DNA of 64,000 nucleotides from NCBI GenBank assembly GCA_036004685.1, contig DASYRE010000016.1, forward strand, positions 1 through 64,000. The letters run 5' to 3'. Below the pieces are notes generated by a model that did not search any database, was not told the origin of the DNA, and saw nothing but the letters and a program-made list of their open reading frames with translations. Of the stretch, positions 46,810 to 56,086 are shown piece by piece. A program made the position numbers and the translations under genes. This DNA is from Candidatus Polarisedimenticolia bacterium. GTDB lineage: Bacteria; Acidobacteriota; Polarisedimenticolia; Gp22-AA2; AA152. Positions within the stretch are counted from its first letter, which is position 1, and every line of letters begins with the position of its first letter.

Positions 46810-47942
46810 CACCGGTCTTGCCGCCCGCCGCCCCGGAGCGCGGCAAGCGGGCGCTGGTCCTCGTCGGGGGGGGCATCACGGGCGCGATGTACGAGTTCGG
46901 ATGCTTGAGGGCCTTCGACGATTTCTTCGAAGGATCGTTCGCCTCGATCGACTTCGATATCTACATCGGAACGAGCGCCGGCGCCGTCGTCGCGACGCTC
47001 CTGGCGAACCGCGTCAGCCCCGGCTTCATCATGGACGTGATCGCCACGAGCCAGAAGCACCCGCTGAATTTCCGGCACGAGGACATCTTCCGGTTCGACT
47101 GGTTCAACTTCCGGCGCAGCCTGCGGCGGACGCTGCTCATGCTGCCGGCCGTCTATCGCTATTACCGGAGGCACCGGACGCCGTTCTCCCTCCAGAGCCT
47201 GCTTGGACTGATCCAGGAGAATCTCCCGTCGGGCATCTTCTCGATGCGGGACTACATCCGGTACCTCGACGGGCTCCTCCGCCAGATGGGACTCTGCGCC
47301 TCCTTCCGGGAGCTAAGCAAGGAGCTCTACATTCCGGCGATCAACCTGGATCGCGCCATGCGGACCGTGTTCGGCGACGAAGGCTCCCGCGACGTCCCCA
47401 TCCCGAAAGCGATCGCCGCCTCTTCGGCGCTCCCCTTCTATTTCGAGCCGGTGTCGATCGACGGAGCCGATTACGTCGACGGAGGCACGGCGCAGCTCGC
47501 CCACGTCGACGTGGCCATCAACAAGGGTGCGGACCGGATCCTGGTCCTGAACCCGATCGTACCGATCCAGAACGATCAGGCCCGCGTCTGCATCCCCTCC
47601 TTCGCGGGAGGCTGCGCGCGCATCGCGGAAAAGGGCATCTCGTACGTCTGGGACCAGGCCTCGCGCATCAACAGCCATGAAAAGCTCGAGATGGTGATCG
47701 CGCGGCTCCGCGTCTCCCATCCCTGGGCCAAGATCGTCCTCATCGAGCCGACCGGGTCCGACACCGTCCTCTTCGCGCAGCACATCCTCAGCTACGCCTC
47801 GCGCATCCAGGTCCTGGACTACGGCTACCGATCGACGCGATCCTTCCTGCGGGAGCGGGGGGAGGAGATGCGGGAGATCTTCGCGCCCGCCCCCGAGACC
47901 GCCGCGACCCGCCTCGACGCGTCGCTCGCCGATCGCGGCTGA
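46806..47942 (+). CDS. Patatin-like phospholipase
   Basis: 378 residues with the oxyanion loop VGGGITGAMYEFG, nucleophile motif GTSAG, and the catalytic Asp in YVDGGT. Probably a lipid acyl hydrolase with a Ser-Asp dyad. The first glycine-rich loop reads GGGITGAMYEFG, compared with GGG-RG in many patatins, so the oxyanion hole Arg is missing. No signal peptide, so likely cytosolic or at the inner membrane face. Confidence 0.88.
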   Translation: MTPVLPPAAPERGKRALVLVGGGITGAMYEFGCLRAFDDFFEGSFASIDFDIYIGTSAGAVVATLLANRVSPGFIMDVIATSQKHPLNFRHEDIFRFDWFNFRRSLRRTLLMLPAVYRYYRRHRTPFSLQSLLGLIQENLPSGIFSMRDYIRYLDGLLRQMGLCASFRELSKELYIPAINLDRAMRTVFGDEGSRDVPIPKAIAASSALPFYFEPVSIDGADYVDGGTAQLAHVDVAINKGADRILVLNPIVPIQNDQARVCIPSFAGGCARIAEKGISYVWDQASRINSHEKLEMVIARLRVSHPWAKIVLIEPTGSDTVLFAQHILSYASRIQVLDYGYRSTRSFLRERGEEMREIFAPAPETAATRLDASLADRG

Positions 47943-48034
47943 AGCGTCCGAGCGGCGCCGCGAGGTGCCTACGAAACTAGGTCAACCTCGAGGCCGGCGA
48001 GACGCTGGGCGGACAGGATTTTGGCGCGGCGAGG

Positions 48035-51000
48035 CTAGTTCTCCAACCTCATCGACACGACCTTCGAGATTCCGGGCTCTTCCATCGTGATCCCGTAGAG
48101 CAGATCGGCGGCCTCCATCGAGCGCCGGTTGTGCGTGATGACGATGAACTGCGTCTCCGGGGTCAAGTCGCGGAGCATTCGCGTGAAGCGCCCCACGTTC
48201 GCCTCGTCCAGAGGAGCATCCACTTCGTCCAGCACGCAGAAGGGCGAGGGGCGATAGCGGAACAGGGCGAACAGCAAGGCGACGGCCGTCATTGCCTTCT
48301 CCCCGCCCGACAGCAGAGTGATGCTCTGCAGCCGCTTGCCGGGGGGCGAGGCGGTGATCTCGATCCCGCACTCGAGCACGTCCTCGTCTTCCATGAGCCT
48401 CAGCTCCGCCTTGCCTCCCCCGAAGAGCGTGTGGAAGGTTTGATTGAAGCCTTCCTGGATCCTCTCGAAGGCCTCCAGGAATTTTTCGCGCGAAGTCCGG
48501 TTGATCTTGCGGATCGTGTCGTGGAGCGATTCGATGGAATCCTCCAGGTCTTTCTTCTGCTTCGCGAGGAACGCGTGACGTTCCTCCATCTCGCGGAACT
48601 GCTCGAGCGCCGCGAGGTTCACCGCGCCGAGGGTCTCGAGGCGGGCCTTGAGCTCCGCCACCTCCTGCTCGAGCTGCGCCGAGGAGATCTCCTGCTCCGG
48701 AAGGGGGAGGCCGCGGACGCCTCCCAGGGTCATGGCCAGCTCCTCCAGGCAGCTCGACTCCAGGTGCTTGAGCTCGACCGCGATCCGGGCCGCGGCGACG
48801 TCCGCCTCGGAAATCTTCGTCTTCACCTCGCCCACCAGGGACCGATCGATCTTCTCCGTCTGCTCCGCCTCGAGAAGCCCGCTCCGGACGGCGGCGAGAT
48901 CCTTCTCGCGGCCTTCCAGCCGCGCCGCCGCCTCCGTGCGCGCGGCCTGACCGCCGCGCAAGCTCTCCTCCAGGCCGGCGGCGGCCGATTCGAGATTCCC
49001 CACCTGCTCCGAAGCCGCCTGTCCCTCCCCCTCGGCCCGGCGCATGCGCTCCTCTTCCTCCGCGACCTCCCGCTCCGCGGCAGCGATCTCCTCGTCACCG
49101 GCGCGGATCTTCTCCCGCTCCACCGCGACCCGGGAGCGGAAGGAGGCCAGCAGATCGCCGCCGGCCGCCGTCGCCGCGCGCGCCTCAACGACCCGGCGCG
49201 CCGCCTCGGCGATTTGCGTCTCGAGATCGGCGCGCTGGCCCTCCGCTTCCGACAAGGTGGCCGTGACCCGCTGCCGCTCGGAGAGGAGGTCCCCGGTTTC
49301 AGTCTCCAGGCGCTGTCTCTCCGCCGCGGCCAGATCGAGGGTCCTCCGCACTCGCGCCGCCTCTTCCTGCCGCTGATCCAGTCGGAGCGCCGCCTCCATC
49401 TTCTCCCGCTCCTTGTCGCGGATCTTCTCCTCCAGCGCCGCGATGCGATCCAGGATCGCCTTGCGGGCGGCGGCGCGCTCCTCCTGCTCGGATTCCAGCC
49501 GATCGCGCTCCTTTCTCGCCGCCTCCATCAGCCGGCCCTGCTCCTCCCGAGAGCGGCGCCGCAGGAGGATGCCCTCCTGCTCCGACTCGGGCGCTCCGCC
49601 CTGGATGAGCCCTCCGGCCTGGAGAAGATCCCCTTCGCGGGTGACGAAAGTCCATTCCGGATGCCGCGTGGCGAGATCGAGCGCGGACTCCAGATCGGAG
49701 ACGAGCACCGTCTTCTGCAGGAGAGCCCGCAACGATCGCTCCAGGCCCCCCGAGCGGATTTTCTCCAGCAGGCGTCCGGCGCAGCGCGGATGGGAGGCCA
49801 GCTCCGCGGGCAGATCCGCCGGCTCCCGGGAACCTTCCCCGATCGGCAGGAAGGCGCACCGCCCGCCGCTCCCCTCGCGCAGGAACTCGACCGCGCGCAG
49901 CGCTTCCGCGGGCGCCTCCACCACCACCGCCCGCAGGACTTCCTTGAGCGCCGCTTCTGCCGCCGCCGTCCAGGCGGGGTCCACGTCCAGAGCGTCGGAC
50001 ACGCGGCCCTGAATCCGCAGCCTCCCTTCCCGCGCCCCGGTCAGGACGGCGGCGATCCCTCGCCCGCTTCCCGCCGAGCCGCCGGGGTCTTCCTCCAAGG
50101 CGCGGCGCCGCTCCTCGATCTGGGCCGTGGTTGCCGCGAGATCCTCGCGGCGGGCGGCGATCCCCGCCAGCGACTTGTCCTCCTGGGCGAGCGCCTCCTC
50201 GGCCCCTTCCCGCGCGCCCCGCAGCCTCTCCGCTTCCGAGCCGAGGGCCGCCCCGAGAACCGCGGCTTCGTCCAGCTCCACCCGGCGCTTCTCGAGATCC
50301 TCGCGGGCCGATTCGATTTCCTGCAGCAGGGTCCGCGATCGCTCCGTGTGGCTGCGCACCGCCTGCTCGAGCCGGTCGGCAAGACCGCGCGCCTCGGCCA
50401 GGCGGTCGAGCGCCGTCAGAAGCGCGGCGCGGCATTCCTCCGACGCGCGCTCGGCGTTCCCGAGGCTATCCACCCGCCGGCGCTGCTCCTCCTCCTTACC
50501 GTTGAGCTCGGCTTCCAGCGCCCGTGCGGCGTTCCGGCTCTCTTCGATCGCCGCGCGGCGCTCCCGCAGCCGCGCCGCCCGGTCCGCCAGCTTCCCGCGG
50601 ATGCCTTCGACCTCGCCCGCCCAGCGCGCAATCGCCCGCCGCGCCTCCTCCCGCTGCTCGCCCGCCTGCTGCAGCAGGAGGCGGTTTCGATCCATCTCCC
50701 GATCGAGATCGTTCAGCCGATCCCGGCCGGCGCGCGCTTCGAGCTCGGTTTCCTCGAAGCGGCGGCGCAGAGATTCGACTTGAGATTCCGAGCGCGACAG
50801 GCGGGCCGAGGCCTCCGCCTCGCGATCGGCAAGCTCCCGGCGCGCGGCCGCCCCGCGGCCTTCCTCGAGATCCAGATCGTTCAGTCGCGTGCGCAGCAGC
50901 ACGCCGCGGCGCGATCGGATCGCGTCCTGCAGGCGCTGGTAGCGGCGGGCGCGGGCTACCTGCCGGCGCAGCGAGCCCGCCTGCTTCTGGACCTCGGAGA

Positions 51001-51583
51001 GAATGTCGTGGATCCGCAGCAGATTCGCCTGGGTGGCCTCGAGCTTTCCCAAGGCCACCCGCCGCTTGGCCTTGTACCCGAGGATCCCCGCCGCCTCTTC
51101 GAAGAGGCCCCGCCGGTCCTTCGGCTTCGAGGCGAGGATCAGATCCACCTTCCCCTGCTCGATCACCGAATAGAGGCGCGAGCCCACGTTCGAGCGGGAG
51201 AGGGTCTCCTGGATGTCCTTGAGGCGGCAGCGCGAGCCGTTGAGGAGGTACTCGCTCTCCCCGCTGCGATACAGACGCCGCGAGACGAGAAACTCCTCGG
51301 GTTTCTCGGGACCGCCATTCGGTCCCAGGAAGCGCAGCGTCACTTCCGCCATCCCCAGCGGCTTGCGGGCTTCGCTCCCGTTGAAGATCACGTCGGCCAT
51401 CCGCTCCGCCCGCAGCGACTTCGGGCTCTGATCCCCGAGAACCCAGGAAATCGCGTCGCCGATGTTGCTTTTCCCGCATCCATTCGGCCCCACGACCGCC
51501 GTGATGCCGTGCCGGAACTCGAACTGAGTCCGGCCATAAAACGATTTGAATCCATGCACTTCCATTCGGTCGAGAGTGAACAT
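48035..51583 (-). CDS. smc: Chromosome segregation protein SMC
   Basis: ATPase that folds and resolves chromosomes with ScpA/ScpB. 1182 residues: N-terminal GPNGCGKSNIGDAISWVLGDQ at about 32-52, two long coiled coils rich in Glu/Arg, a hinge at about 500-680, and a C-terminal head with signature LLSGGEKAMTAVAL and Walker B FCVLDEVDAPLDEANVGRF. Length is standard. GGGGAG precedes the ATG. Convergent with the patatin gene, with 92 bases between. Confidence 0.97.
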   Translation of the reverse strand: MFTLDRMEVHGFKSFYGRTQFEFRHGITAVVGPNGCGKSNIGDAISWVLGDQSPKSLRAERMADVIFNGSEARKPLGMAEVTLRFLGPNGGPEKPEEFLVSRRLYRSGESEYLLNGSRCRLKDIQETLSRSNVGSRLYSVIEQGKVDLILASKPKDRRGLFEEAAGILGYKAKRRVALGKLEATQANLLRIHDILSEVQKQAGSLRRQVARARRYQRLQDAIRSRRGVLLRTRLNDLDLEEGRGAAARRELADREAEASARLSRSESQVESLRRRFEETELEARAGRDRLNDLDREMDRNRLLLQQAGEQREEARRAIARWAGEVEGIRGKLADRAARLRERRAAIEESRNAARALEAELNGKEEEQRRRVDSLGNAERASEECRAALLTALDRLAEARGLADRLEQAVRSHTERSRTLLQEIESAREDLEKRRVELDEAAVLGAALGSEAERLRGAREGAEEALAQEDKSLAGIAARREDLAATTAQIEERRRALEEDPGGSAGSGRGIAAVLTGAREGRLRIQGRVSDALDVDPAWTAAAEAALKEVLRAVVVEAPAEALRAVEFLREGSGGRCAFLPIGEGSREPADLPAELASHPRCAGRLLEKIRSGGLERSLRALLQKTVLVSDLESALDLATRHPEWTFVTREGDLLQAGGLIQGGAPESEQEGILLRRRSREEQGRLMEAARKERDRLESEQEERAAARKAILDRIAALEEKIRDKEREKMEAALRLDQRQEEAARVRRTLDLAAAERQRLETETGDLLSERQRVTATLSEAEGQRADLETQIAEAARRVVEARAATAAGGDLLASFRSRVAVEREKIRAGDEEIAAAEREVAEEEERMRRAEGEGQAASEQVGNLESAAAGLEESLRGGQAARTEAAARLEGREKDLAAVRSGLLEAEQTEKIDRSLVGEVKTKISEADVAAARIAVELKHLESSCLEELAMTLGGVRGLPLPEQEISSAQLEQEVAELKARLETLGAVNLAALEQFREMEERHAFLAKQKKDLEDSIESLHDTIRKINRTSREKFLEAFERIQEGFNQTFHTLFGGGKAELRLMEDEDVLECGIEITASPPGKRLQSITLLSGGEKAMTAVALLFALFRYRPSPFCVLDEVDAPLDEANVGRFTRMLRDLTPETQFIVITHNRRSMEAADLLYGITMEEPGISKVVSMRLEN

Positions 51584-51640
51584 CGGCTCCCCGGGGAGAT
51601 GGCGGCTTCGGAGCGGGGCATCCGCTCGTGGTCGGGGCGG

Positions 51641-51669
51641 ATTCTAACGGAAAGAGCAAGGGGTGTAAA
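51641..51669 (-). promoter_or_regulatory. Promoter of smc
   Basis: TTTACA (51664-51669), 17-base spacer, TAGAAT (51641-51646) on the minus strand, with a leader of about 50 bases. Confidence 0.7.
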
Positions 51670-51840
51670 GATCGAAGCGCAGGATCTGGTGGGGGAATCG
51701 GTCCGCTTCCCTATTCGTGGTGGGGAAGCCTGCCCCGCGCCGGGGGCGCTTCGGGAAGGCCCTGCCGCTCCGCCCAGGGCCGTTCCGAGCGAATTCCCTG
51801 GGTTGGCGCGAGCTTCTTAATTCGGAGGTGAAGGATCGCT

Positions 51841-52848
51841 TCAGCGATCGCGGGACAGGATTAAGTCGGGCAAGCATTCCAAGGCGCGGCGGGCCAGGGA
51901 GTCGGGGAAGCCGGTCAGCTCCCGGCGGGCCCGCTCCCCATAGAGCCGCGCGATCTCACGGGTCCTTTCGAGGGTTCCGTTTTCGCGCACCAGCGCGACG
52001 ATCTCGGCGCTGCCGACGCGCGAGAAATCGCGGTCCTCCAGGACCGCCCGGACCTTGGAGAGGTGCGCGGCGTCCCCCCGCTCGAGAAGGTAGATGAGCG
52101 GCAGGGTGAGCTTCCCCTCCCGCAGATCGGACGCGACCGGCTTGCCGAGCGTCTTCTCGTCGGCGGTGAAGTCGAGCATGTCGTCGACGATCTGAAACGA
52201 CATCCCGAGGTTCATGCCGTAGTTGCGCAGCGCTTCCTCACGCTCCGGGCCCGCGCCCGCCAGCACGCCGGCCACGTGGCCGCATCCCGAAAAAAGGTAG
52301 GCGGTTTTCCGGCGCACGATTTCGAGCTGCTCCTCGGCGGTGACGTGCAGGTCGCCCACCCGGCGTGACTGAATCAGCTCCCCCTCGATCATGCGCAGGG
52401 TGATGTCGGCGAGGATCTTGATGATCCGCAGATCGTCGGCGGTGAGGGCCATCGACATCGATTTAATGTAGAGATAGTCGCCGAGCAGGACGGTGAGGCT
52501 GTTTCCCCACGTGGCGTTCAGCGAGGACCGGCCGCGGCGGAGCGAGGCTCCGTCGATCACGTCGTCGTGGACCAGCGTGGCGGTGTGGATGAACTCGAAG
52601 ACGGAGGCGAGAAGGACGTCGCGCTCGCCGCGATAGCCGGCCGCCTGCGCCGAGAGGAGCAGAAGAAGCGGGCGGATGCGCTTGCCCCCGCCATTCGCCA
52701 GGTACGAGCCGAGCTCGTCGATGACGCCGATGTCGGAGCGGAGGTTGCGGCCGACCTCTTCCTCCACCGCCTTGAGCTTCTCCCCGACGAGCCCCAGGAT
52801 GTCGGAAAGGACGAGCGCGCCCGCGGCGGGCCGTGCCAAGTCGGTCAC
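51841..52848 (-). CDS. Trans-polyprenyl diphosphate synthase (octaprenyl/heptaprenyl type)
   Basis: Makes the long isoprenoid tail of quinones. 335 residues with the first Asp-rich motif in HDDVIDGASLRRG, GGKRIRPLL for IPP binding, and the second motif FQIVDDMLDF. Product length cannot be told with certainty. GTG start with GGGAG upstream. The 257 bases between it and smc hold the smc promoter and nothing else that I recognise. Confidence 0.92.
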   Translation of the reverse strand: MTDLARPAAGALVLSDILGLVGEKLKAVEEEVGRNLRSDIGVIDELGSYLANGGGKRIRPLLLLLSAQAAGYRGERDVLLASVFEFIHTATLVHDDVIDGASLRRGRSSLNATWGNSLTVLLGDYLYIKSMSMALTADDLRIIKILADITLRMIEGELIQSRRVGDLHVTAEEQLEIVRRKTAYLFSGCGHVAGVLAGAGPEREEALRNYGMNLGMSFQIVDDMLDFTADEKTLGKPVASDLREGKLTLPLIYLLERGDAAHLSKVRAVLEDRDFSRVGSAEIVALVRENGTLERTREIARLYGERARRELTGFPDSLARRALECLPDLILSRDR

Positions 52849-52879
52849 CGGTGCTCCCTCATGAAGCGGTTCTCCGCTC

Positions 52880-53539
52880 TCAGCTCGCGCGCCCCGGGGG
52901 GAGAACGGGATCGTAACGACGCACCTTCAGGAGCTCGTCGGAGAGAAACTGGTAGCAGATTCCCTTGGCGTAATACCACCAGTTCTCGCGTCCCGGCAAA
53001 TCCGAGAACGTCTCCCGGCGCTCCGGCAGTCCCAGCGAGCGCAGGATCCGGCCGCGGTTCGACTGCGCTCCGAACTCGTGGAGGAGCTCCTCCACCTGCC
53101 TCCAGTCGGGGTGATCGGGCACCACCTTGTCGACGACGAGCTCGGTCTTCGTCTTGATCGGCCGGGTGATGTCGACGTCTCCCGGGACGGCGTAACGGAC
53201 TGGGTCGAATGTCTTGGGATCATAGAAGCGAAGGTAGAAGTAGTCCGATTTGCGATCCGGAAGGACTCTCAGCTCGAAGCGGCCCGACGCGTCGGTCTGG
53301 GCCCGGGCCTCCTCGATCTGCTTGGAGCCGGTGCTGAAGTGGAGCAGGCTGAGCGTCGTCTTCGTTTTGATCAGCCGGACGGGGTAGCCGGCGAGCGGCG
53401 CGCCCGCCTGGTCCTTGACCTCGCCGCGAATCACCACTTCGGCGGGAGCCTCCACGGCCTCCGCCCGTCCGGCGAGAAGGCACGCGGCGCACAGGACGGC
53501 CGCGATCCGGAACGCCTTGACGGCCGCCTGGAAGCCCAT
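52880..53539 (-). CDS. Periplasmic protein with carboxypeptidase-regulatory-like domain
   Basis: 219 residues: signal peptide (FRIAAVLCAACLLAGRAEA), then one beta-sandwich of the carboxypeptidase-regulatory type (VVIRGEVKDQAGAPLAGYPVRLIKTKT, and DASGRFELRVLP). A C-terminal helical part (WRQVEELLHEFGAQSNRGRILRSLG) follows that I do not recognise. Possibly a binding or scaffold protein. GGAGG precedes the ATG at 53539. Downstream of yajQ on the same strand with 13 bases between. Confidence 0.7.
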   Translation of the reverse strand: MGFQAAVKAFRIAAVLCAACLLAGRAEAVEAPAEVVIRGEVKDQAGAPLAGYPVRLIKTKTTLSLLHFSTGSKQIEEARAQTDASGRFELRVLPDRKSDYFYLRFYDPKTFDPVRYAVPGDVDITRPIKTKTELVVDKVVPDHPDWRQVEELLHEFGAQSNRGRILRSLGLPERRETFSDLPGRENWWYYAKGICYQFLSDELLKVRRYDPVLPPGRAS

Positions 53540-53552
53540 CCTGCCTCCTTGT

Positions 53553-54044
53553 CTAGCGATAGTTCTCGAACTGCATGTCGATCGCCAGCGAGCTGCCACG
53601 CAAGACCTGCATGATTCCCTGAAGGTCGTCCTTGCTCTTGCCGCGGACCCGGACCAGATCGCCCTGGATGGCCGCCTGCACCTTGCGGCCCGTGTTCTTG
53701 ATGATCTTGACGATTTCCTTCGCCTGCTCGGTCGGGATCCCCTGCTGGAGCGCGATCTTCTGCCGCAAGGCGCCGCCGGCCGCCTCCTCGGGCTTGGAGA
53801 AGGTCAGCCCCTTCAAGGAGACTTTGCGCGCCGCCAAGCGCTGGCTGAGCATGTCCATGATGCTCTTCCGCTTGTACTCGTCGTCCGCGAGAAGCAGGAT
53901 CTCGTGGCTCTCCCGGCGGACGTCGCTCTTGCTTCCCTTGAAATCGTAACGCGTGCGGATTTCCTTCATGACCTGCTGGATGGCGTTGTCCACCTCCTGC
54001 AAGTCGATCTTGCATACGATGTCGAAGGAGCTCTCCTGCGCCAT
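53553..54044 (-). CDS. yajQ: YajQ family nucleotide-binding protein
   Basis: 163 residues in the two-domain YajQ fold: SSFDIVCKIDLQEVDNAIQQ, IRTRYDFKGSKSD, KIIKNTGRKVQAAIQGDLVRVRGKSKDDLQ, and the C-terminal MQFENYR. Members bind nucleotides and, in Xanthomonas, cyclic-di-GMP. Start at 54044 gives the canonical N-terminus. Confidence 0.93.
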   Translation of the reverse strand: MAQESSFDIVCKIDLQEVDNAIQQVMKEIRTRYDFKGSKSDVRRESHEILLLADDEYKRKSIMDMLSQRLAARKVSLKGLTFSKPEEAAGGALRQKIALQQGIPTEQAKEIVKIIKNTGRKVQAAIQGDLVRVRGKSKDDLQGIMQVLRGSSLAIDMQFENYR

Positions 54045-54079
54045 ATCCGATTGATTCTCCGGGTGAAATCGAGGCGCGG

Positions 54080-54109
54080 ATTGTAGCACCGGCCTCTCGG
54101 ACAGATCAA
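54080..54109 (-). promoter_or_regulatory. Promoter of yajQ
   Basis: TTGATC (54104-54109), 18-base spacer, TACAAT (54080-54085) with TGC in the extended position. Overlaps the lolA stop. Confidence 0.55.
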
Positions 54110-54798
54110 GGCGACGGGAAACCGGGGATGGCCTCGTCGCCCATCGTCTGGATGTCGACGCCGCGCGGAATCTTGTAGGTGAAGAGGCGATCGGACAGGT
54201 TCCGGACCGGCTGGACGTTCTCGAAGCGGTACTCCATCCGGTTGCCGAGAGGGTCCACGAGCTTGATCGAGCGGATCACTCCCGTCGCCTCCTCGACTTC
54301 GAGCGCCACCGAGTCGTACGGAAAGTCGGCGGCCTTCGGGGAGAGCTTGAGGAGCCATGCGCCGGGACGGACCGGCGAAGGCTCTCCCTCGATCCGGAAG
54401 TCGGCGGCGATCGGGCTGTTCCCGAGGAGGAGCCGCGTCGTCACCGCCCCCGCCTCGAGATCGCCCATTTTCCCGACCACGACCTGCCGGTCCTCCGGCA
54501 GGTACAGATAGGCGTGGCGGCCGTCCAGAACGGCGATCTTGCCGGCCGGCTTGCGGTATTCCCAGCGCATCCTTCCGGGAGGCTTGAGCCAGACGGTTCC
54601 CGATTCCTGCTGAGGCCGGCCCAAGGCCTTGGCGTCGAGCGTCTGCACGAACTGCGCCGTGATCCCGGGCGTGTCGCGATAAAACGACTGCATGCGCGCC
54701 AGCACCCTCAGAGCCCCCGCCTCGTCGGCGCGGAGTCCGGCCGCCGCCGTCGCGGCGAGCAGCAGGACTCCAATTCGGCCGGTAGCACGACCCGTCAT
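54106..54798 (-). CDS. lolA: Outer-membrane lipoprotein carrier protein LolA
   Basis: Periplasmic chaperone that carries lipoproteins to the outer membrane. 230 residues: signal peptide (GVLLLAATAAAGLRA), then MQSFYRDTPGITAQFVQTL, SGTVWLKPPGRMRWEYRKP, and a C-terminal beta-sheet with FPYDSVALEVEEATG. Its presence shows a diderm envelope. The ATG lies six bases after a TAGAAT box, so the transcript may be leaderless. Confidence 0.9.
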   Translation of the reverse strand: MTGRATGRIGVLLLAATAAAGLRADEAGALRVLARMQSFYRDTPGITAQFVQTLDAKALGRPQQESGTVWLKPPGRMRWEYRKPAGKIAVLDGRHAYLYLPEDRQVVVGKMGDLEAGAVTTRLLLGNSPIAADFRIEGEPSPVRPGAWLLKLSPKAADFPYDSVALEVEEATGVIRSIKLVDPLGNRMEYRFENVQPVRNLSDRLFTYKIPRGVDIQTMGDEAIPGFPSP

Positions 54799-54804
54799 CC
54801 CATT

Positions 54805-54813
54805 ATTCTAGCA
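54805..54813 (-). promoter_or_regulatory. Extended -10 promoter of lolA
   Basis: TGC-TAGAAT on the minus strand, six bases before the lolA ATG. Confidence 0.5.
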
Positions 54814-54871
54814 CCCGATGGAGGCTCGCCCCCTTTCCGGGACCGGTTGGAGCGCCGCCCCGCGAGTGCTC

Positions 54872-54877
54872 TATAAT
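54872..54877 (+). promoter_or_regulatory. -10 element of the TPR-UnbV operon
   Basis: Perfect TATAAT, six bases before the ATG at 54884, with a poor -35 (TTGGAG, 19-base spacer). Predicts a leaderless transcript. Divergent from lolA. Confidence 0.5.
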
Positions 54878-54883
54878 CGCCGC

Positions 54884-56086
54884 ATGGTGCCTTGCCATCC
54901 AGGCTTCTTCCGGCGTCCGGCTCTCGCCGTCTTCCTTCTCCTCCTGCCGTGGCTCGCGGCGTGCGGCAGGGGCGCGGGCTCCCCGCCCTCCCCCTCTTCG
55001 ACGGCGGCGCCCGGCGGACCATCGGTCCGGGCGCAGGCCGAAAACCTGCTGCGACGCGGCGATCCGCGCGGCGCGATGGAGCTCTTGTCGCGGTATTCCG
55101 ACCCTAAGGATCCGGACATCGCGTTTCTGCTCGGCGAGGCGGCACTGCGCAGCGGGCGCTACGCCCGGGCCGAGAAGGCCTTTCGAAGAGTTCTCGCCTC
55201 CCGGCCGGACGACCTCCCCGCGTCGATGCGCCTGGCCCGCATCGCGTTTCTCGAGGCCCGCTACGGCCCGGCCAGGGAGCAGCTCGACTGGATTCTGGCG
55301 CGCTCACCCGATCACGCCGAGGCCCGCGCCCTCCGCAGCCGGATCCGGCTCCGTACGGGCGACCTGAACGGCGCGGCCGCCGACGCGCGGCGCTGGTCGC
55401 AGCTCGCTCCCGACGCCGCCGAGCCGCTGCGAATTCTCGGGGCGGTCCAGCGCAAGCGCGGCGACCCGTCGGGCGCCGTGGAGGTTCTGAAGCGCGCCGT
55501 CGCCCTCGATCCCGCCGATCTGCCGTCCCGTCAGGAGCTGGCCAAGGCCTACTCCGAAGCCGGGCAGCCGGCCCTCGCCGAGGAGACCTCGCGCGAGGTC
55601 GCCCGCCTGGAGCGCCGCGAGCGCGAAGTTTCCCGCCGGCGCCTGGAAGCCAGCTACCATCGCGTGGCGGCGATTCAGGCTCTCGATCGCGGCAATCCGT
55701 CCCAGGCCCTGAAAAGCTATCAGGACGCGCTGTCGCACGATCCCGAGAACGTGGACCTCCTTCTCGAGGCGGGGGAGACGGCGCTCAAGGCGGGAATCCC
55801 CGCGGTCGCCGAGGAGTACCTCGATCGAGCCGTCAAGCTGGAGCCGTACCGGCCGGCGGTGCGTCGCGCCCGCGGCGAGGTGCTGCTCGAGCTCGGCAAG
55901 GCGGAGGCCTCCCTCGCCGACTTGTTGGAGGCGGCCCGCCTCGATCCGGGCGATCCCGCCGTTCATCGCTCCCTGGCGAAAACCTATGGCGTGCTCAACC
56001 GCCCCGAGGCCGAAGAGGAAGCGGCCCTGGCCGCGGATCTTGAGAAGGGCGCGGGCGTGCCGCCCCTTGCCGGGCCGACGCCTTGA
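54884..56086 (+). CDS. TPR-repeat lipoprotein
   Basis: 400 residues. Signal peptide with a lipobox (LLPWLAACG), a short Ser/Pro linker, then about eight tetratricopeptide repeats (for example DPDIAFLLGEAALRSGRYARAEKAFRRVLASRPDD), so a protein-protein scaffold on the periplasmic face. Alternating Ala/Arg-rich helices are typical. The stop overlaps the next gene as TTGA, tying it to the FG-GAP/UnbV protein. Confidence 0.85.
   Translation: MVPCHPGFFRRPALAVFLLLLPWLAACGRGAGSPPSPSSTAAPGGPSVRAQAENLLRRGDPRGAMELLSRYSDPKDPDIAFLLGEAALRSGRYARAEKAFRRVLASRPDDLPASMRLARIAFLEARYGPAREQLDWILARSPDHAEARALRSRIRLRTGDLNGAAADARRWSQLAPDAAEPLRILGAVQRKRGDPSGAVEVLKRAVALDPADLPSRQELAKAYSEAGQPALAEETSREVARLERREREVSRRRLEASYHRVAAIQALDRGNPSQALKSYQDALSHDPENVDLLLEAGETALKAGIPAVAEEYLDRAVKLEPYRPAVRRARGEVLLELGKAEASLADLLEAARLDPGDPAVHRSLAKTYGVLNRPEAEEEAALAADLEKGAGVPPLAGPTP

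Noticed and set aside
47943-48034. Possible second copy of the left-edge repeat or a terminator
   Set aside because: Similarity to 1-112 is loose and I cannot align it convincingly; no clean hairpin with U-tract is present.
48131-51820. Very long open frame on the plus strand opposite smc
   Set aside because: It mirrors smc exactly, has no domain pattern or ribosome site, and its composition is the reverse of coiled-coil codons. A shadow frame of GC-rich coding DNA.
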